Below, piece by piece: positions 22,994 through 31,153 of a stretch of 37,366 nt of DNA. The position numbers and the translations under genes were made by a program. Under the pieces are notes generated by a model. That model was not told the origin of the DNA, did not search any database, and worked only from the letters and a program-made list of their open reading frames with translations. How positions within the stretch are numbered: position 1 is the stretch's first letter; the number at the start of each line of letters is the position of its first letter. The DNA lies in the NCBI GenBank assembly GCA_036652795.1, contig JAVVVD010000012.1, forward strand, positions 1 to 37,366, read 5' to 3'. Source of the DNA: JAVVVD01 sp036652795. GTDB lineage: Bacteria > Bacillota > Clostridia > Christensenellales > CAG-138.

Positions 22994-24262
22994 ATGCATA
23001 CTAGAAAAAAACGCCATATATCAGCATGGATTATAACACTGATGATTCTCACAGTGCTTGCGCTATCACTAGCTGCGCTTGTGCCGTGTTACCGCGCCGC
23101 ATCGGAAAAACTTGCCGCACTGCGCGCGGAGCTGAATTTTTATAGTGCCATAGCGGCGGACGCCAAAGACTATATATTGAGCACGCAGCTTTCAAACGGT
23201 GCGCTGGCGTTTACGCCAAAAATGGATGGCGAAGCACGCATCGTACCATATTTTTCTGATACGGCAGCTATCGCCCTGCTATCAGGCGCTGACGGAGCGG
23301 ACAATTCCACCATCGTGCGCGATTATATGGATTGGCATATAGCACATCAAAATGATGCCATAACGGACGTACAGGGTGTTTGTGGGTCAATATACAACTA
23401 TGGTGTAACCGTTGATAATGGCACAGTAATAGAGGAAACAACCGATCAAACATATGATTCCATTGATTCATACGCGGCATGTTTTTTGATATTGCTTGAT
23501 GAGTACTATGCAAAAACCAATGATGCGGCCTACTTTATCTGCAATGCTGACGGTATATTCGATGTGATGGATGCGCTGCTTGCAATGATTGCAGACAATG
23601 GCCTCTCTATCGTTAAGCCCAGTAATCATACGCAGTACACAATGGACAATACGGAGGTGTTTTGCGCGCTGGAGGGTTGTGCGCGCCTGCTTAGCCAGGC
23701 GTATGAGAGCCAACCCGCTGTGCAAAACAGGCTGGCTTTGGTAAATGCCGCACTGGAGCGTCAGCGCACACAGTTTGAAGCCCTGTTATGGAATCCCGCC
23801 GAGCAGCGCTATGAGATAGGGCTAAACGGCGACGGCGAGCCGCTTGGCTGGAAAGGTTGGCATGAATTTTATCCGGACGCAACAGCCCAACTTTTTCCAA
23901 TAGCCTATGGTGTAATCCCTGCCGACAGCGAGCGCGCAAAGCAGCTTTATTCCACGTTCTGTGCCGCATATGACTGGCAGGATATGGCCCATTTCACCGA
24001 TGGACACGCCTCTTTCTATTGGGGGGTGCTTGCCTATACTGGAGCGCTTATGCAGGATACGCCGCGGGTGCGCGCTTATATGGAATACTATCAGCATGAG
24101 ATAATGTGCGATCATAAATATCCACTGTATAATGCCGATTCGGGCTGGATTGTGCTTGCCTGTAACCTTATGGCGGCACAATGCAGGCAGCAGATGCAGG
24201 ATATTGATCTGTTTGGCGTTGTATCGTTTATTGATAGCATTGCTAAGCCTATCCCCTGCTAA
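22994..24262 (+). CDS. Membrane-anchored alpha/alpha-toroid (six-hairpin glycosidase-like) protein
   Basis: 422 residues from the ATG at 22994; a start at 22970 inside wecB is possible. RKKRH then IITLMILTVLALSLAAL forms an N-terminal anchor (about 8-26). The rest is helical with repeating patterns of six-hairpin glycosidases: a helix ending YILSTQLSNGALAF, then YDSIDSYAACFLILLDEYYA, EVFCALEGCARLL, EPLGWKGWHEFYPDATAQLF and GHASFYWGVLAYTGAL. Acidic residues in DSIDSY and WHEFYPDA are candidates for catalysis. GH8-like hydrolases of this fold accompany synthases (BcsZ in cellulose systems) and trim the chain, so that role is likely here. The family assignment rests on pattern only. Confidence 0.68.
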   Translation: MHTRKKRHISAWIITLMILTVLALSLAALVPCYRAASEKLAALRAELNFYSAIAADAKDYILSTQLSNGALAFTPKMDGEARIVPYFSDTAAIALLSGADGADNSTIVRDYMDWHIAHQNDAITDVQGVCGSIYNYGVTVDNGTVIEETTDQTYDSIDSYAACFLILLDEYYAKTNDAAYFICNADGIFDVMDALLAMIADNGLSIVKPSNHTQYTMDNTEVFCALEGCARLLSQAYESQPAVQNRLALVNAALERQRTQFEALLWNPAEQRYEIGLNGDGEPLGWKGWHEFYPDATAQLFPIAYGVIPADSERAKQLYSTFCAAYDWQDMAHFTDGHASFYWGVLAYTGALMQDTPRVRAYMEYYQHEIMCDHKYPLYNADSGWIVLACNLMAAQCRQQMQDIDLFGVVSFIDSIAKPIPC

Positions 24263-24274
24263 TCCGTTTGGCTT

Positions 24275-24309
24275 GCTCTGTTGTGGCACCATTCTATTTG
24301 CAGCAGAGC
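24275..24309 (+). terminator. Weak hairpin after the polysaccharide operon
   Basis: GCTCTGTTG pairs with CAGCAGAGC (9 bp, one G-U) 13 bp after the stop. No T run follows, so termination is uncertain. Confidence 0.35.
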
Positions 24310-24414
24310 CGATGAGTTAAAAAGGCACTATGTCTATTTTTACGTCTCTGTTTAATCCCCTTTAGCGCCAACATCTATCCCTACAGATACAATTTTGCGC
24401 CATTTATCAGGTTA

Positions 24415-24443
24415 TTGTAAAACGATATTTGCAGGAGTATAAT
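24415..24443 (+). promoter_or_regulatory. Promoter of the small secreted/lipoprotein gene
   Basis: -35 TTGTAA, 17-bp spacer, -10 TATAAT; predicted start of transcription near 24450, about 70 bp before the GTG start codon. Confidence 0.65.
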
Positions 24444-24521
24444 GTACCTGCGCAAAAATGGCAAGCTATGCACACCATTTATTGACGTGTTAATTTTTAA
24501 AATATGAAAGAGGTATTCCCA

Positions 24522-25031
24522 GTGAAAAACCGCCTGTTTTTTGTAATAATCCTTGCGCTCTGCTTTGCGCTTACATGCGCCTGCGCCGCTGCCGTGCAGC
24601 CGGAAACCCCCGCATCCACCGCCAGCGATATATGCGACGGCGATGATAGCTGCGATGTATGCTCTGATGTGCCCGCCAACTGGAAAGCAGGCATTGCCTA
24701 TATCAACATTGTACCATCCGATAGCACTCAGGGACACTATACGCTGACTTGGGCCGAGTTGGTCGAGGGCGCAGATGAAACCGATTATTCCATAAAGCTG
24801 CTCGGAAGCACCGATGTGTTTGGCATAGATGCCGATGCATCAATATCCGTACCTTTTGCAGCTGACGACCTTACCATACCCGACCTTGCCGACATACAAC
24901 ATACCGATGTGGCGGGGCTTGCTAAATTCATTCAGGCATGGCAGTCCATTTCAGCTGATACCCAACCGTTATTTGCCTTGGAGGCGGTAGACGGAATGAT
25001 TAAGTCAATCGAGTATTTCTATTTGCCATAA
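24522..25031 (+). CDS. Small secreted or lipid-anchored protein of unknown function
   Basis: 169 residues from a GTG start placed seven bases after AGAGGT; an ATG at 24504 overlaps that ribosome site. KNRLFFVIILALCFALTCAC is a signal peptide with cysteines at its end, compatible with a lipobox though the -1/-2 residues are not ideal. A cysteine- and aspartate-rich stretch follows (DICDGDDSCDVCSD). The mature part is acidic with no recognised domain. It sits between the polysaccharide operon and the AOR/MoaD genes, and has its own promoter and a terminator shared with the convergent MoaD-like gene. Confidence 0.72.
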   Translation: MKNRLFFVIILALCFALTCACAAAVQPETPASTASDICDGDDSCDVCSDVPANWKAGIAYINIVPSDSTQGHYTLTWAELVEGADETDYSIKLLGSTDVFGIDADASISVPFAADDLTIPDLADIQHTDVAGLAKFIQAWQSISADTQPLFALEAVDGMIKSIEYFYLP

Positions 25032-25062
25032 GCGTTTGGAAACACATTGTTATGTATCTTTT

Positions 25063-25095
25063 AAAATGGCTGCCCAATGCTGAGCAGCCATTTTT
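25063..25095. terminator. Bidirectional intrinsic terminator
   Basis: AAAATGGCTGC and GCAGCCATTTT form an 11-bp stem with T runs on both strands, between the small secreted protein and the MoaD-like gene. Confidence 0.85.
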
Positions 25096-25112
25096 GCATC
25101 CAACCTTCACTC

Positions 25113-25349
25113 TCAGCCGCCGTACGCCGCACCCAACAGCCATACCTCATCGCCGTCCGCCAGTTTAAAGCTCATTTTTGAGCATTTAGCCTTATTCACA
25201 TATACTATCGCCCTTTTTCGCTCTATCCGCTTTTCGCCCTGCATCAGCATTTCAAACAGCCGCTTTACCGAATCCGCCTCCAGCTCCTTTGCCGCCCAGC
25301 CCGCATCCAGCCGGAACTGTCCAAACAGCTTTACCGTTATCCTCGCCAT
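25113..25349 (-). CDS. MoaD/ThiS-like sulfur-carrier protein
   Basis: 78 residues with the beta-grasp pattern of MoaD: an N-terminal strand ARITVKLFGQFR, a helix VKRLFEMLM, VYVNKAKC, and the acidic turn LADGDEVWLL before the C-terminal AAYGG. The terminal Gly-Gly is the residue pair that is adenylated and thiocarboxylated for molybdopterin synthesis. It starts three bases after the AOR stop, so they are co-translated. AOR genes of anaerobes often carry such a MoaD-like partner. The catalytic MoaE subunit is not in this window, and a role specific to the tungsten pterin is inferred. Confidence 0.85.
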   Translation of the reverse strand: MARITVKLFGQFRLDAGWAAKELEADSVKRLFEMLMQGEKRIERKRAIVYVNKAKCSKMSFKLADGDEVWLLGAAYGG

Positions 25350-25352
25350 AAT

Positions 25353-27245
25353 CTATACCTCCGCTATACCCAGTCTGCGCAGCCTTCGCGCCGTTGGCGC
25401 CCCATCCTTCCAGCCGCGTATGCTATAATACTTTTTCTTCATCACTTCCAACGGCACAGGCTGTTTATGTATGCCCGTCGTTTGCCCCTGTGTTGTCAGC
25501 CGCTTTGGCAGACTGTCAGCGTCCGCCGTTTGTCCCAATGTGATGTTGCATAGGCGCTCTATGTTATATCCACGCTCGCCTGCCCTTAGCAGCCTGCCAA
25601 GTGTCATATGCATACCCGTTGCAAGCTGCAACGCCTTTGAATGGCGTACAAGCGGTAGGTTTACGGCTGCTATCCCAGGAAACCGATCCAGCAGACCTAC
25701 TATAGGCCCTATGCGTGTGAACGCCGCGTTGACTATACGCGTAAGCAAGCTGCCCGGATTCCCTGCAATCTTAGCCGGCAGCACCGCATATGATGTAAAC
25801 AAGCAGCTTCCGCAGGCAGATATACCCTCCATCAAATTTTGAAACATTATCGTAAGTGCCGCCTTGGCATGTGGAGTAGTTGAATCTATATCAAGTCCCA
25901 AGCCCTCTGCTACGACCAGATAGCCGGCATTAAGATGACAGCCGCCGCGGTTTGCGGTAGCATACCCAAGCCCCTGTCCAACGGCTCCACGCGGTTCATA
26001 AGCGGCAAGCTCCATGCCCTTTGAGTTTATAGCAAACTCAACGCCGCCGTATTTTTTGCTAAGGCTTCTGCTGCCGTCTGCAAGCTCGTTGCCTATGCCA
26101 CGCCTATATGCTATATCTGCTATTGTTGCGCTTATATTATCCGTCTTTCCAAACACCAGGTCGCAATCCCACATGCCCTTTTCATTCAGCTCCATTGCAA
26201 ACGCAATACTTCCCGCAGTTGATATCGTATCCATTCCCAGCTCATCCAGTTCATAGTTCCATCGGAATATAGCTTGCATATCATTATTGAGTATGTTAGG
26301 CCCCAGTAGGCCCAGCGTTTCCAATTCAGGCCCCTTTATCACCTTGCCATCCAGGCGAACCTGGCGTGTGCACTGGATCACGCACGAGGTGCAGCCCGTG
26401 TTCTTTACCAAATATTTTTCCGCAAGTTCTTCGCCTGATACGCCCTCAAATCCATCGAATCTGCCATCCGAAAAGTTTTTTGTAGCCAATATACTGTGCG
26501 CTTGCATAGGCGCTATCAGCCCAGCTGTGCCCAATTTAGGTAGCTGCCCACCGGTAAGCGGATGGCTTCTTAACTGTGCCGTCCATTTTTTATTAAGTAT
26601 TTTTAGCTTGTCGCGCGAATATACCGGCGCGCTTTTATTTCCCAATGCGGTGACGGCCTTAAGATTTTTATCCCCAAATACTGCGCCCACACCTCCGCGC
26701 CCCGCACAGCGCTCATTGCTTATTACCGCTGCATAGCGCACCTTGTTCTCGCCCGCTGGGCCTATCACAAGTTTGCCGCTCCTGCCGCCCAGCTTTTCTT
26801 GCGCCTGGCTTGTGGTGCTTCCCCACAGTTCGTCCGCATTATGGAACGTTACCGCATCCTCGGTTATCTCAACCCACGTATGCTCATTGGCCTTGCCTGT
26901 AATAATCAGCGCATCATAGCCTGCCTTCTTTAGCTGTATGCCAAAGTTTCCTCCGCAATTTGATGAGGTAACTATCCCCGTAAGTGGTGATATTGTGGAT
27001 ATGTTGAAGCGCGATGTGCTTGGGCAGCCGCAGCCGGTGAGCGGTCCGGTACTGACCACCAGCCAATTATCATCATCAAACGCGCTCATATCGCTTCGTA
27101 TATGGCGGCGCAATATCTCGGCCGCCATTATTTTGCCGCCTATCGTCTTTATCCTGTCCGCGTCCGTCCAAGGGTAATCGCTCTGCGTCTGCGCGGCAAG
27201 GTTAATCAGCAGCACCTTTCCCATATAGCCCTTGAGCATGTGCAT
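25353..27245 (-). CDS. aor: Tungsten-dependent aldehyde:ferredoxin oxidoreductase
   Basis: 630 residues from the ATG at 27245, which follows AAGGGGA; the open frame extends upstream to 27335 without ribosome site and overlaps the promoter. It matches the AOR family over its full length: MLKGYMGKVLLINL at the start, the domain with TSSNCGGNFG and CAGRGGVGAVFGDKNLKAV, the [4Fe-4S] ligands CTSCVIQC (C285, C288, C292), and the late cysteine in ISACGSC (C478 or C481) that supplies the fourth ligand. The pterin-binding GYATANRGGCH region is present. Family members oxidise aldehydes to acids with ferredoxin, or reduce acids. The divergent tupA and the tungsten/molybdenum genes around it agree. No ferredoxin subunit is adjacent. 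Confidence 0.95.
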   Translation of the reverse strand: MHMLKGYMGKVLLINLAAQTQSDYPWTDADRIKTIGGKIMAAEILRRHIRSDMSAFDDDNWLVVSTGPLTGCGCPSTSRFNISTISPLTGIVTSSNCGGNFGIQLKKAGYDALIITGKANEHTWVEITEDAVTFHNADELWGSTTSQAQEKLGGRSGKLVIGPAGENKVRYAAVISNERCAGRGGVGAVFGDKNLKAVTALGNKSAPVYSRDKLKILNKKWTAQLRSHPLTGGQLPKLGTAGLIAPMQAHSILATKNFSDGRFDGFEGVSGEELAEKYLVKNTGCTSCVIQCTRQVRLDGKVIKGPELETLGLLGPNILNNDMQAIFRWNYELDELGMDTISTAGSIAFAMELNEKGMWDCDLVFGKTDNISATIADIAYRRGIGNELADGSRSLSKKYGGVEFAINSKGMELAAYEPRGAVGQGLGYATANRGGCHLNAGYLVVAEGLGLDIDSTTPHAKAALTIMFQNLMEGISACGSCLFTSYAVLPAKIAGNPGSLLTRIVNAAFTRIGPIVGLLDRFPGIAAVNLPLVRHSKALQLATGMHMTLGRLLRAGERGYNIERLCNITLGQTADADSLPKRLTTQGQTTGIHKQPVPLEVMKKKYYSIRGWKDGAPTARRLRRLGIAEV

Positions 27246-27306
27246 ATTTTCATATCCCCTTATTGTAAAATTTAACTTATATCTGTTAGAATGCTGTATA
27301 TTGGTC

Positions 27307-27335
27307 ATTATATAATCCTTTTGTATATATAACAA
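27307..27335 (-). promoter_or_regulatory. Promoter of the AOR-MoaD operon
   Basis: Minus strand: -35 TTGTTA, 17-bp spacer, -10 TATAAT. It overlaps a region where TTTTGTATATATA (27319-27331) is mirrored by TATATACACAAA (about 27361-27372), a possible operator shared with divergent tupA. Confidence 0.6.
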
Positions 27336-27433
27336 TATGCAGCGGATACGTTATGGCGTCTATATACACAAATACCAAGGCTATGTACCCGAATATGGCG
27401 CTTACATCCATCTTAAAAAGGAGAATCTCACCT

Positions 27434-28333
27434 ATGAAAAGACTAAACAAAGTCCTTTGCACGCTGCTAGTGGCGCTCATTGCACTGTCACTTATCGCCT
27501 GTGCACCAGTTCCTCCTGTTGACAATTCAACTATTGCCTCGGATACCTCAATAACGAATGTCACACCAGTGCCCACACCTCAAAATAAACTCATCCGTCT
27601 ATCTACAACAACTTCGGTTAACGATTCCGGTCTGCTGCCTTATTTGCAGCCCTTCTTTGAGGCGGATACCGGCTATATACTGGAGATCACCTCGGCGGGC
27701 ACGGGTGCGGCCATCAAAAAAGGCGAAACCGGCGATGCAGATTGCCTGCTGGTTCATGCTAAGGGCTCAGAGGAGGAATTCATCGCCGCCGGCTTTGGCG
27801 TGGAGCGTATCCCGTTCATGTTTAATTATTTTGTAATCGTCGGCCCTGCGCAGGATCCTGCCGGAATAGCCGACTTAACAAGGGCTTCCGATGCGTTCAA
27901 AGCAATCTCCACGAGTGGCGCTTCCTTTATCTCCCGCGGTGACGATTCGGGCACCCATAAGGCTGAGCTAAAGATATGGGCCGCTTGCGGCCTTGAACCT
28001 AAGCCACAAAGCGATAAATGGTACGTTTCCGCCGGCGCAGGCATGGGTGCCTGCATCAACATTGCCAGCGAAAGCCAAGCATATGTGCTTACGGATAAGG
28101 CCACATATTTATCCCACAATCTGCACAGCACGCTAAAGCTGCTCCTTGAAAAATCCGATGAGATGATGAACACATACTCACTTATCGCCGTCAGCCCTCA
28201 AGCGTGGCCGGAAACAAATATAGACGGCGCAAATGCTTTTATCGAATGGATGCGCTCCGACAAAGCCGCTGAGCTGATAAATGCGTATGGTGTTGTTGAA
28301 TATGGCGAACAGCTTTTCTTTACAATGAACTGA
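27434..28333 (+). CDS. tupA: Tungstate ABC transporter, substrate-binding lipoprotein
   Basis: 299 residues from the ATG at 27434 after AAAAAGGAG. The signal peptide ends in the lipobox LIAC, so the mature protein is lipid-anchored outside the membrane. The family's oxyanion-binding features are present: LSTTTSVNDSGLLPYL (the TTTS loop), SAGTGAAIKKGETGDADCLL, VHAKGSEEEFIAAGFG, and FNYFVIVGPAQDPAGI, typical of TupA rather than ModA. It captures tungstate with high selectivity. Its permease and ATPase (tupB, tupC) are not downstream but in the converging minus operon 6 kb away. It begins an operon that continues, after a hairpin, with xdhC and mogA. Confidence 0.93.
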   Translation: MKRLNKVLCTLLVALIALSLIACAPVPPVDNSTIASDTSITNVTPVPTPQNKLIRLSTTTSVNDSGLLPYLQPFFEADTGYILEITSAGTGAAIKKGETGDADCLLVHAKGSEEEFIAAGFGVERIPFMFNYFVIVGPAQDPAGIADLTRASDAFKAISTSGASFISRGDDSGTHKAELKIWAACGLEPKPQSDKWYVSAGAGMGACINIASESQAYVLTDKATYLSHNLHSTLKLLLEKSDEMMNTYSLIAVSPQAWPETNIDGANAFIEWMRSDKAAELINAYGVVEYGEQLFFTMN

Positions 28334-28358
28334 CACCGCTTTATTTGGGCATACTCTA

Positions 28359-28403
28359 AATCCCGCAAAAGTCGCAAGCGATCTTTACAGCTTTTGTGGG
28401 ATT
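28359..28403 (+). terminator. Hairpin after tupA
   Basis: AATCCCGCAAAAG pairs with CTTTTGTGGGATT (13 bp, one G-U), 19-nt loop, then GTTTACTGTT. It may limit readthrough from tupA into xdhC. Confidence 0.55.
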
Positions 28404-28463
28404 GTTTACTGTTGCAATCTTTTATACTATAATAAAAGTAAAATAACTCATCTGGAGGCCGCA

Positions 28464-29276
28464 ATGTCCAATCTTGATATTTTGAATGAGCAACTTAAGG
28501 CGCAAGGCACCAACATGGATTATGCAACCATAACTATTGTTAAAACCGGCGGCTCCACACCTCGCTCCAGCGGAAAAATGCTTGTATATGCCGATGGCAC
28601 AGCCGTAGGCACTATAGGCGGCGGCGCACTCGAGCGTGCGTCCACACGCGACGCGATGGAGTGCATATCAAGCGGTGCAAACGCATACCGCGAATATGAC
28701 CTTGCTGCCGAAAACAAAAACCTTGGCATGATATGCGGTGGCAGCGTTAGCGTGCTGATAGAGGTGTTTACGCACAAGCCTCAGCTTGTGATGTGCGGGG
28801 CGGGGCACGTTGGCGGCGCGCTGATCCGCCTAGCGCAATTTCTTGGTTTTTTTGTTACACTGGTGGATAACCGTGATGAAGCGCTTATCGCGGATAAGGT
28901 TGCCCTTGCAGACCGCTTTGTTAAGGTGGATGACTTTGAATCCGCAATAGCGCAGTTGGACACCGTGCCCGGCTCCTACTTTGTTATCGCCACCTTTGCC
29001 CACGCGCATGATGGAACTGCGCTATATGCTGCACTACAAAAACATGCCGCATATATCGGCATGATAGGCAGCCATATTAAAATTGATACATTGTTTAAAG
29101 CGCTTGCCTCGCGTGGTATATCCCCCCAGGAGCTTGAATCCGTATATACGCCCATAGGGCTGGATATCGGCGGTGAAACACCTGAGGAGATTGCGCTTGC
29201 CATAATGGCTGAAATAATGAAGTTGAAAAACAGCGCAACTGGAAAACATCTGCGTGATATAAAGAAGGAAGGATAA
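28464..29276 (+). CDS. XdhC/CoxI-family molybdenum-enzyme maturation factor
   Basis: 270 residues. The N-terminal XdhC/CoxI part contains VKTGGSTPRSSGKMLV (27-41), GTIGGGALE and MICGG (89-93). The C-terminal Rossmann part starts at LVMCGAGHVGGALIRLAQ and ends in the conserved IGLDIGGETPEEIALAIMAE. XdhC proteins bind molybdenum cofactor, help its sulfuration and hand it to xanthine-dehydrogenase-type enzymes. No such enzyme is in this window, so the client is either elsewhere or this protein serves AOR; the second idea is speculation. The start follows GGAGG. It is seven bases from mogA, forming a two-gene unit behind tupA. Confidence 0.92.
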   Translation: MSNLDILNEQLKAQGTNMDYATITIVKTGGSTPRSSGKMLVYADGTAVGTIGGGALERASTRDAMECISSGANAYREYDLAAENKNLGMICGGSVSVLIEVFTHKPQLVMCGAGHVGGALIRLAQFLGFFVTLVDNRDEALIADKVALADRFVKVDDFESAIAQLDTVPGSYFVIATFAHAHDGTALYAALQKHAAYIGMIGSHIKIDTLFKALASRGISPQELESVYTPIGLDIGGETPEEIALAIMAEIMKLKNSATGKHLRDIKKEG

Positions 29277-29283
29277 TTAAACC

Positions 29284-29769
29284 GTGTACAGAGTTGCTAT
29301 AATAACCGCAAGTGATAAGGGGGCTATGGGTCTGCGCGAGGATAAAAGCGGCCCCGAAATAGAAGAAGCCTGCCGTGATATGGCCGAGGTAGTTTGCTAT
29401 GAGGTAATAGCGGATGAACGTACGGCGCTTTCCGCCGCGATGCGCCGCATATGCGATGGCGGCCTTGCGGATGTGATATTCACCACCGGCGGCACCGGCT
29501 TTTCCCCACGCGATATAACGCCCGAAGCCACGCTGGACATTTGCGAACGCCTTTGTCCCGGCATACCCGAGGCTATGCGCGCCGCCTCAATGGAAATTAC
29601 CGACCGTGCAATGCTAAGCCGCGCCGTTTCAGGTATACGCAAGGGCACACTGATAATCAACCTTCCAGGCAGTCCAACAGCCGTGTGTGAATGTCTTGAG
29701 TCGATACTCCCCGCGCTGTGGCATGGCATTGATATGCTGTGCGGCACCGCATCGGAGTGTGCAAGGTAG
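29284..29769 (+). CDS. mogA: Molybdopterin adenylyltransferase, MogA/MoaB type
   Basis: 161 residues, GTG start seven bases after xdhC. The MoCF fold shows ASDKGAMGLREDKSGP near 9-24, the pterin-binding IFTTGGTGFSPRDITPEAT (65-83), and INLPGSPTAV near the end. The enzyme activates molybdopterin with ATP to the adenylated form that MoeA then loads with metal. It is a small single-domain protein as in MogA/MoaB. It converges with the IclR gene, and a hairpin lies between them. Confidence 0.92.
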   Translation: MYRVAIITASDKGAMGLREDKSGPEIEEACRDMAEVVCYEVIADERTALSAAMRRICDGGLADVIFTTGGTGFSPRDITPEATLDICERLCPGIPEAMRAASMEITDRAMLSRAVSGIRKGTLIINLPGSPTAVCECLESILPALWHGIDMLCGTASECAR

Positions 29770-29883
29770 CATCGCTATTAGGCGTTTGCAAATCCCATAC
29801 GGCAGCGGCAATGCTGTGCAACCCCACGTAAGGTATGCGTCCTTACCCGCGCAAAGCCCATTATAACCCACTATAATTAAAAT

Positions 29884-29911
29884 GGATAAGCAGCTCATTC
29901 ACCGCTTATCC
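29884..29911 (-). terminator. Terminator at the end of the iclR operon
   Basis: GGATAAGC and GCTTATCC form an 8-bp stem that overlaps the IclR stop codon (minus), followed by ATTTTAATTATA. It may also stop mogA transcripts from the other side. Confidence 0.6.
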
Positions 29912-30656
29912 GTTTGCTTATCGTTTGCGCCGCCTCTACCACCAACGCTTGCGCCGTTTGAAATGTTTCATCGGTTATCTTGCGAAACATGCCCGTAACC
30001 GCTATGGCATAGCTATATTTACCGTCAGGCCCGCTTATGGCCGCAGCAACAGCGCGCATTCCCACGCGCAGTTCGCCGTTGTCTATGGCATAGCCCATCT
30101 CCTGTATGTGCAATCTCTCCGCCACAATCGCCTTTATATCCGTTATTGTATGTGGCGTATATGCGGCAAGCCCACAAAGCCTAATAAGCCGCAACGCTTC
30201 ATCCTCAGGCAGCTTCGCAAGTATCGCTTTGCCCGGCGCGGACGCATGCAGCGGTAAGCGCATACCCGCATCTGTCATTACCCGCATTGGGTTCATCGCC
30301 GCCACACTATCCAGCACCAGCACATAATCCCCATCCAATACACACACGCACGCGGATTCCTCCACCTCGCGGCTTATTGATTGCAAAAGCGGCTTAGCGA
30401 TGCCCACAACGTCGCTCTGCCGTATTATGGCACTACTCAGCTCCAGCAGGTGCGCGCCAAGGCGGTATCGGCCATATTCATCCTGAGCAACCACACGGTA
30501 TTCACGCATCGTTGAAAGCAACCCATGCAGCGTACTCTTAGGCATACCCATCCGGCTTGAGAGTTCCTTTAGTGGAAGCGGCCCGCCTGATTGTGCAAGG
30601 CAGTCCAGCAATGCTAGCGCCCTAGCTACCGAGCCTATTTGCATACTTTTTGCCAT
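29895..30656 (-). CDS. IclR-family transcriptional regulator
   Basis: 253 residues. The winged helix-turn-helix covers about 8-65 (VARALALLDCLAQSGGPLPL, then SSRMGMPKSTLHGLLSTMRE). The effector domain has the usual elements, including LHASAPGKAILAKLPEDEAL and the final AIAVTGMFRKIT. The ribosome site AAAGGGG lies five bases before the ATG. It is the last gene of the operon tupB-tupC-moeA-moeA/PBP-MOSC-iclR, 46 bp after MOSC. IclR proteins usually bind small carboxylates; here the gene could let an aldehyde- or acid-derived ligand control tungsto-enzyme supply. That is inference from position. Confidence 0.92.
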   Translation of the reverse strand: MAKSMQIGSVARALALLDCLAQSGGPLPLKELSSRMGMPKSTLHGLLSTMREYRVVAQDEYGRYRLGAHLLELSSAIIRQSDVVGIAKPLLQSISREVEESACVCVLDGDYVLVLDSVAAMNPMRVMTDAGMRLPLHASAPGKAILAKLPEDEALRLIRLCGLAAYTPHTITDIKAIVAERLHIQEMGYAIDNGELRVGMRAVAAAISGPDGKYSYAIAVTGMFRKITDETFQTAQALVVEAAQTISKRISGE

Positions 30657-30702
30657 ACTTTACCCCTTTTTCCGTAGCCTAACGCCACAAGCGCGTGATC
30701 TA

Positions 30703-31119
30703 TCATAAGCTGCTCTCGCTTACGCTACTTCCTACGCCTATTGTGCCACCATGTACCACATTTGCAAATGCGCAGCCCCGTCTTAGTGGGCATTCATCGC
30801 TGCTTGCACGCATTTTACATATATCATGGCAGCGCTTCCCTACGGATGTCACCTGCAAAACAGCATCTTCAATGTGCAGATGCATTCCTTCTTTTATCTG
30901 CGCATAGTCCATGCCAAGCGTAACTATATTTGCAAAAAAGCGCTGTGCGCAGTTGCCGGCAAAGTCCCGCATTGCATACACAGCTTCGCCTGAAACAAGG
31001 CTGATCTGCCTGCCTGCATGGCAATCTCCATCTATGCCCTGCTCTGTCAGTGTCAGCCGCACTACGCTCAGTCTGCTCCCCTTTGTCGGGGCTATGACCA
31101 GCTTCGTTATCTCGCACAT
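30703..31119 (-). CDS. MOSC-domain protein
   Basis: 138 residues from the ATG at 31119, six bases after GGGGAAG; an upstream start at 31143 is possible. The family pattern is visible: ITKLVIAPTKGSRLSVVRLT, GIDGDCHAGRQISLVSGEAV, FFANIVTLGMDYAQIKEGMH, and the cysteine-rich CHDICKMRASSDECPLRRGC, then FANVVHGGTIGVGSSV. MOSC domains bind the pterin cofactor or carry sulfur to it. As a stand-alone small protein in an operon with two moeA genes, it likely acts in final cofactor maturation. 34 bp separate it from moeA/PBP. Confidence 0.9.
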   Translation of the reverse strand: MCEITKLVIAPTKGSRLSVVRLTLTEQGIDGDCHAGRQISLVSGEAVYAMRDFAGNCAQRFFANIVTLGMDYAQIKEGMHLHIEDAVLQVTSVGKRCHDICKMRASSDECPLRRGCAFANVVHGGTIGVGSSVSESSL

Positions 31120-31153
31120 AGCTATCTTCCCCACATATCCCATATGATGGCCG

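Noticed and set aside
27246..27335. Thirty extra N-terminal residues for AOR
   Set aside because: They overlap the TATAAT promoter and lack a ribosome site; homologues begin close to MLKGYMGK.
27246..27433. ModE-type operator or Moco/Tuco riboswitch upstream of AOR or tupA
   Set aside because: The TATATA-rich arms do not fit the ModE consensus, and the leaders are too short and AT-rich for the Moco riboswitch.
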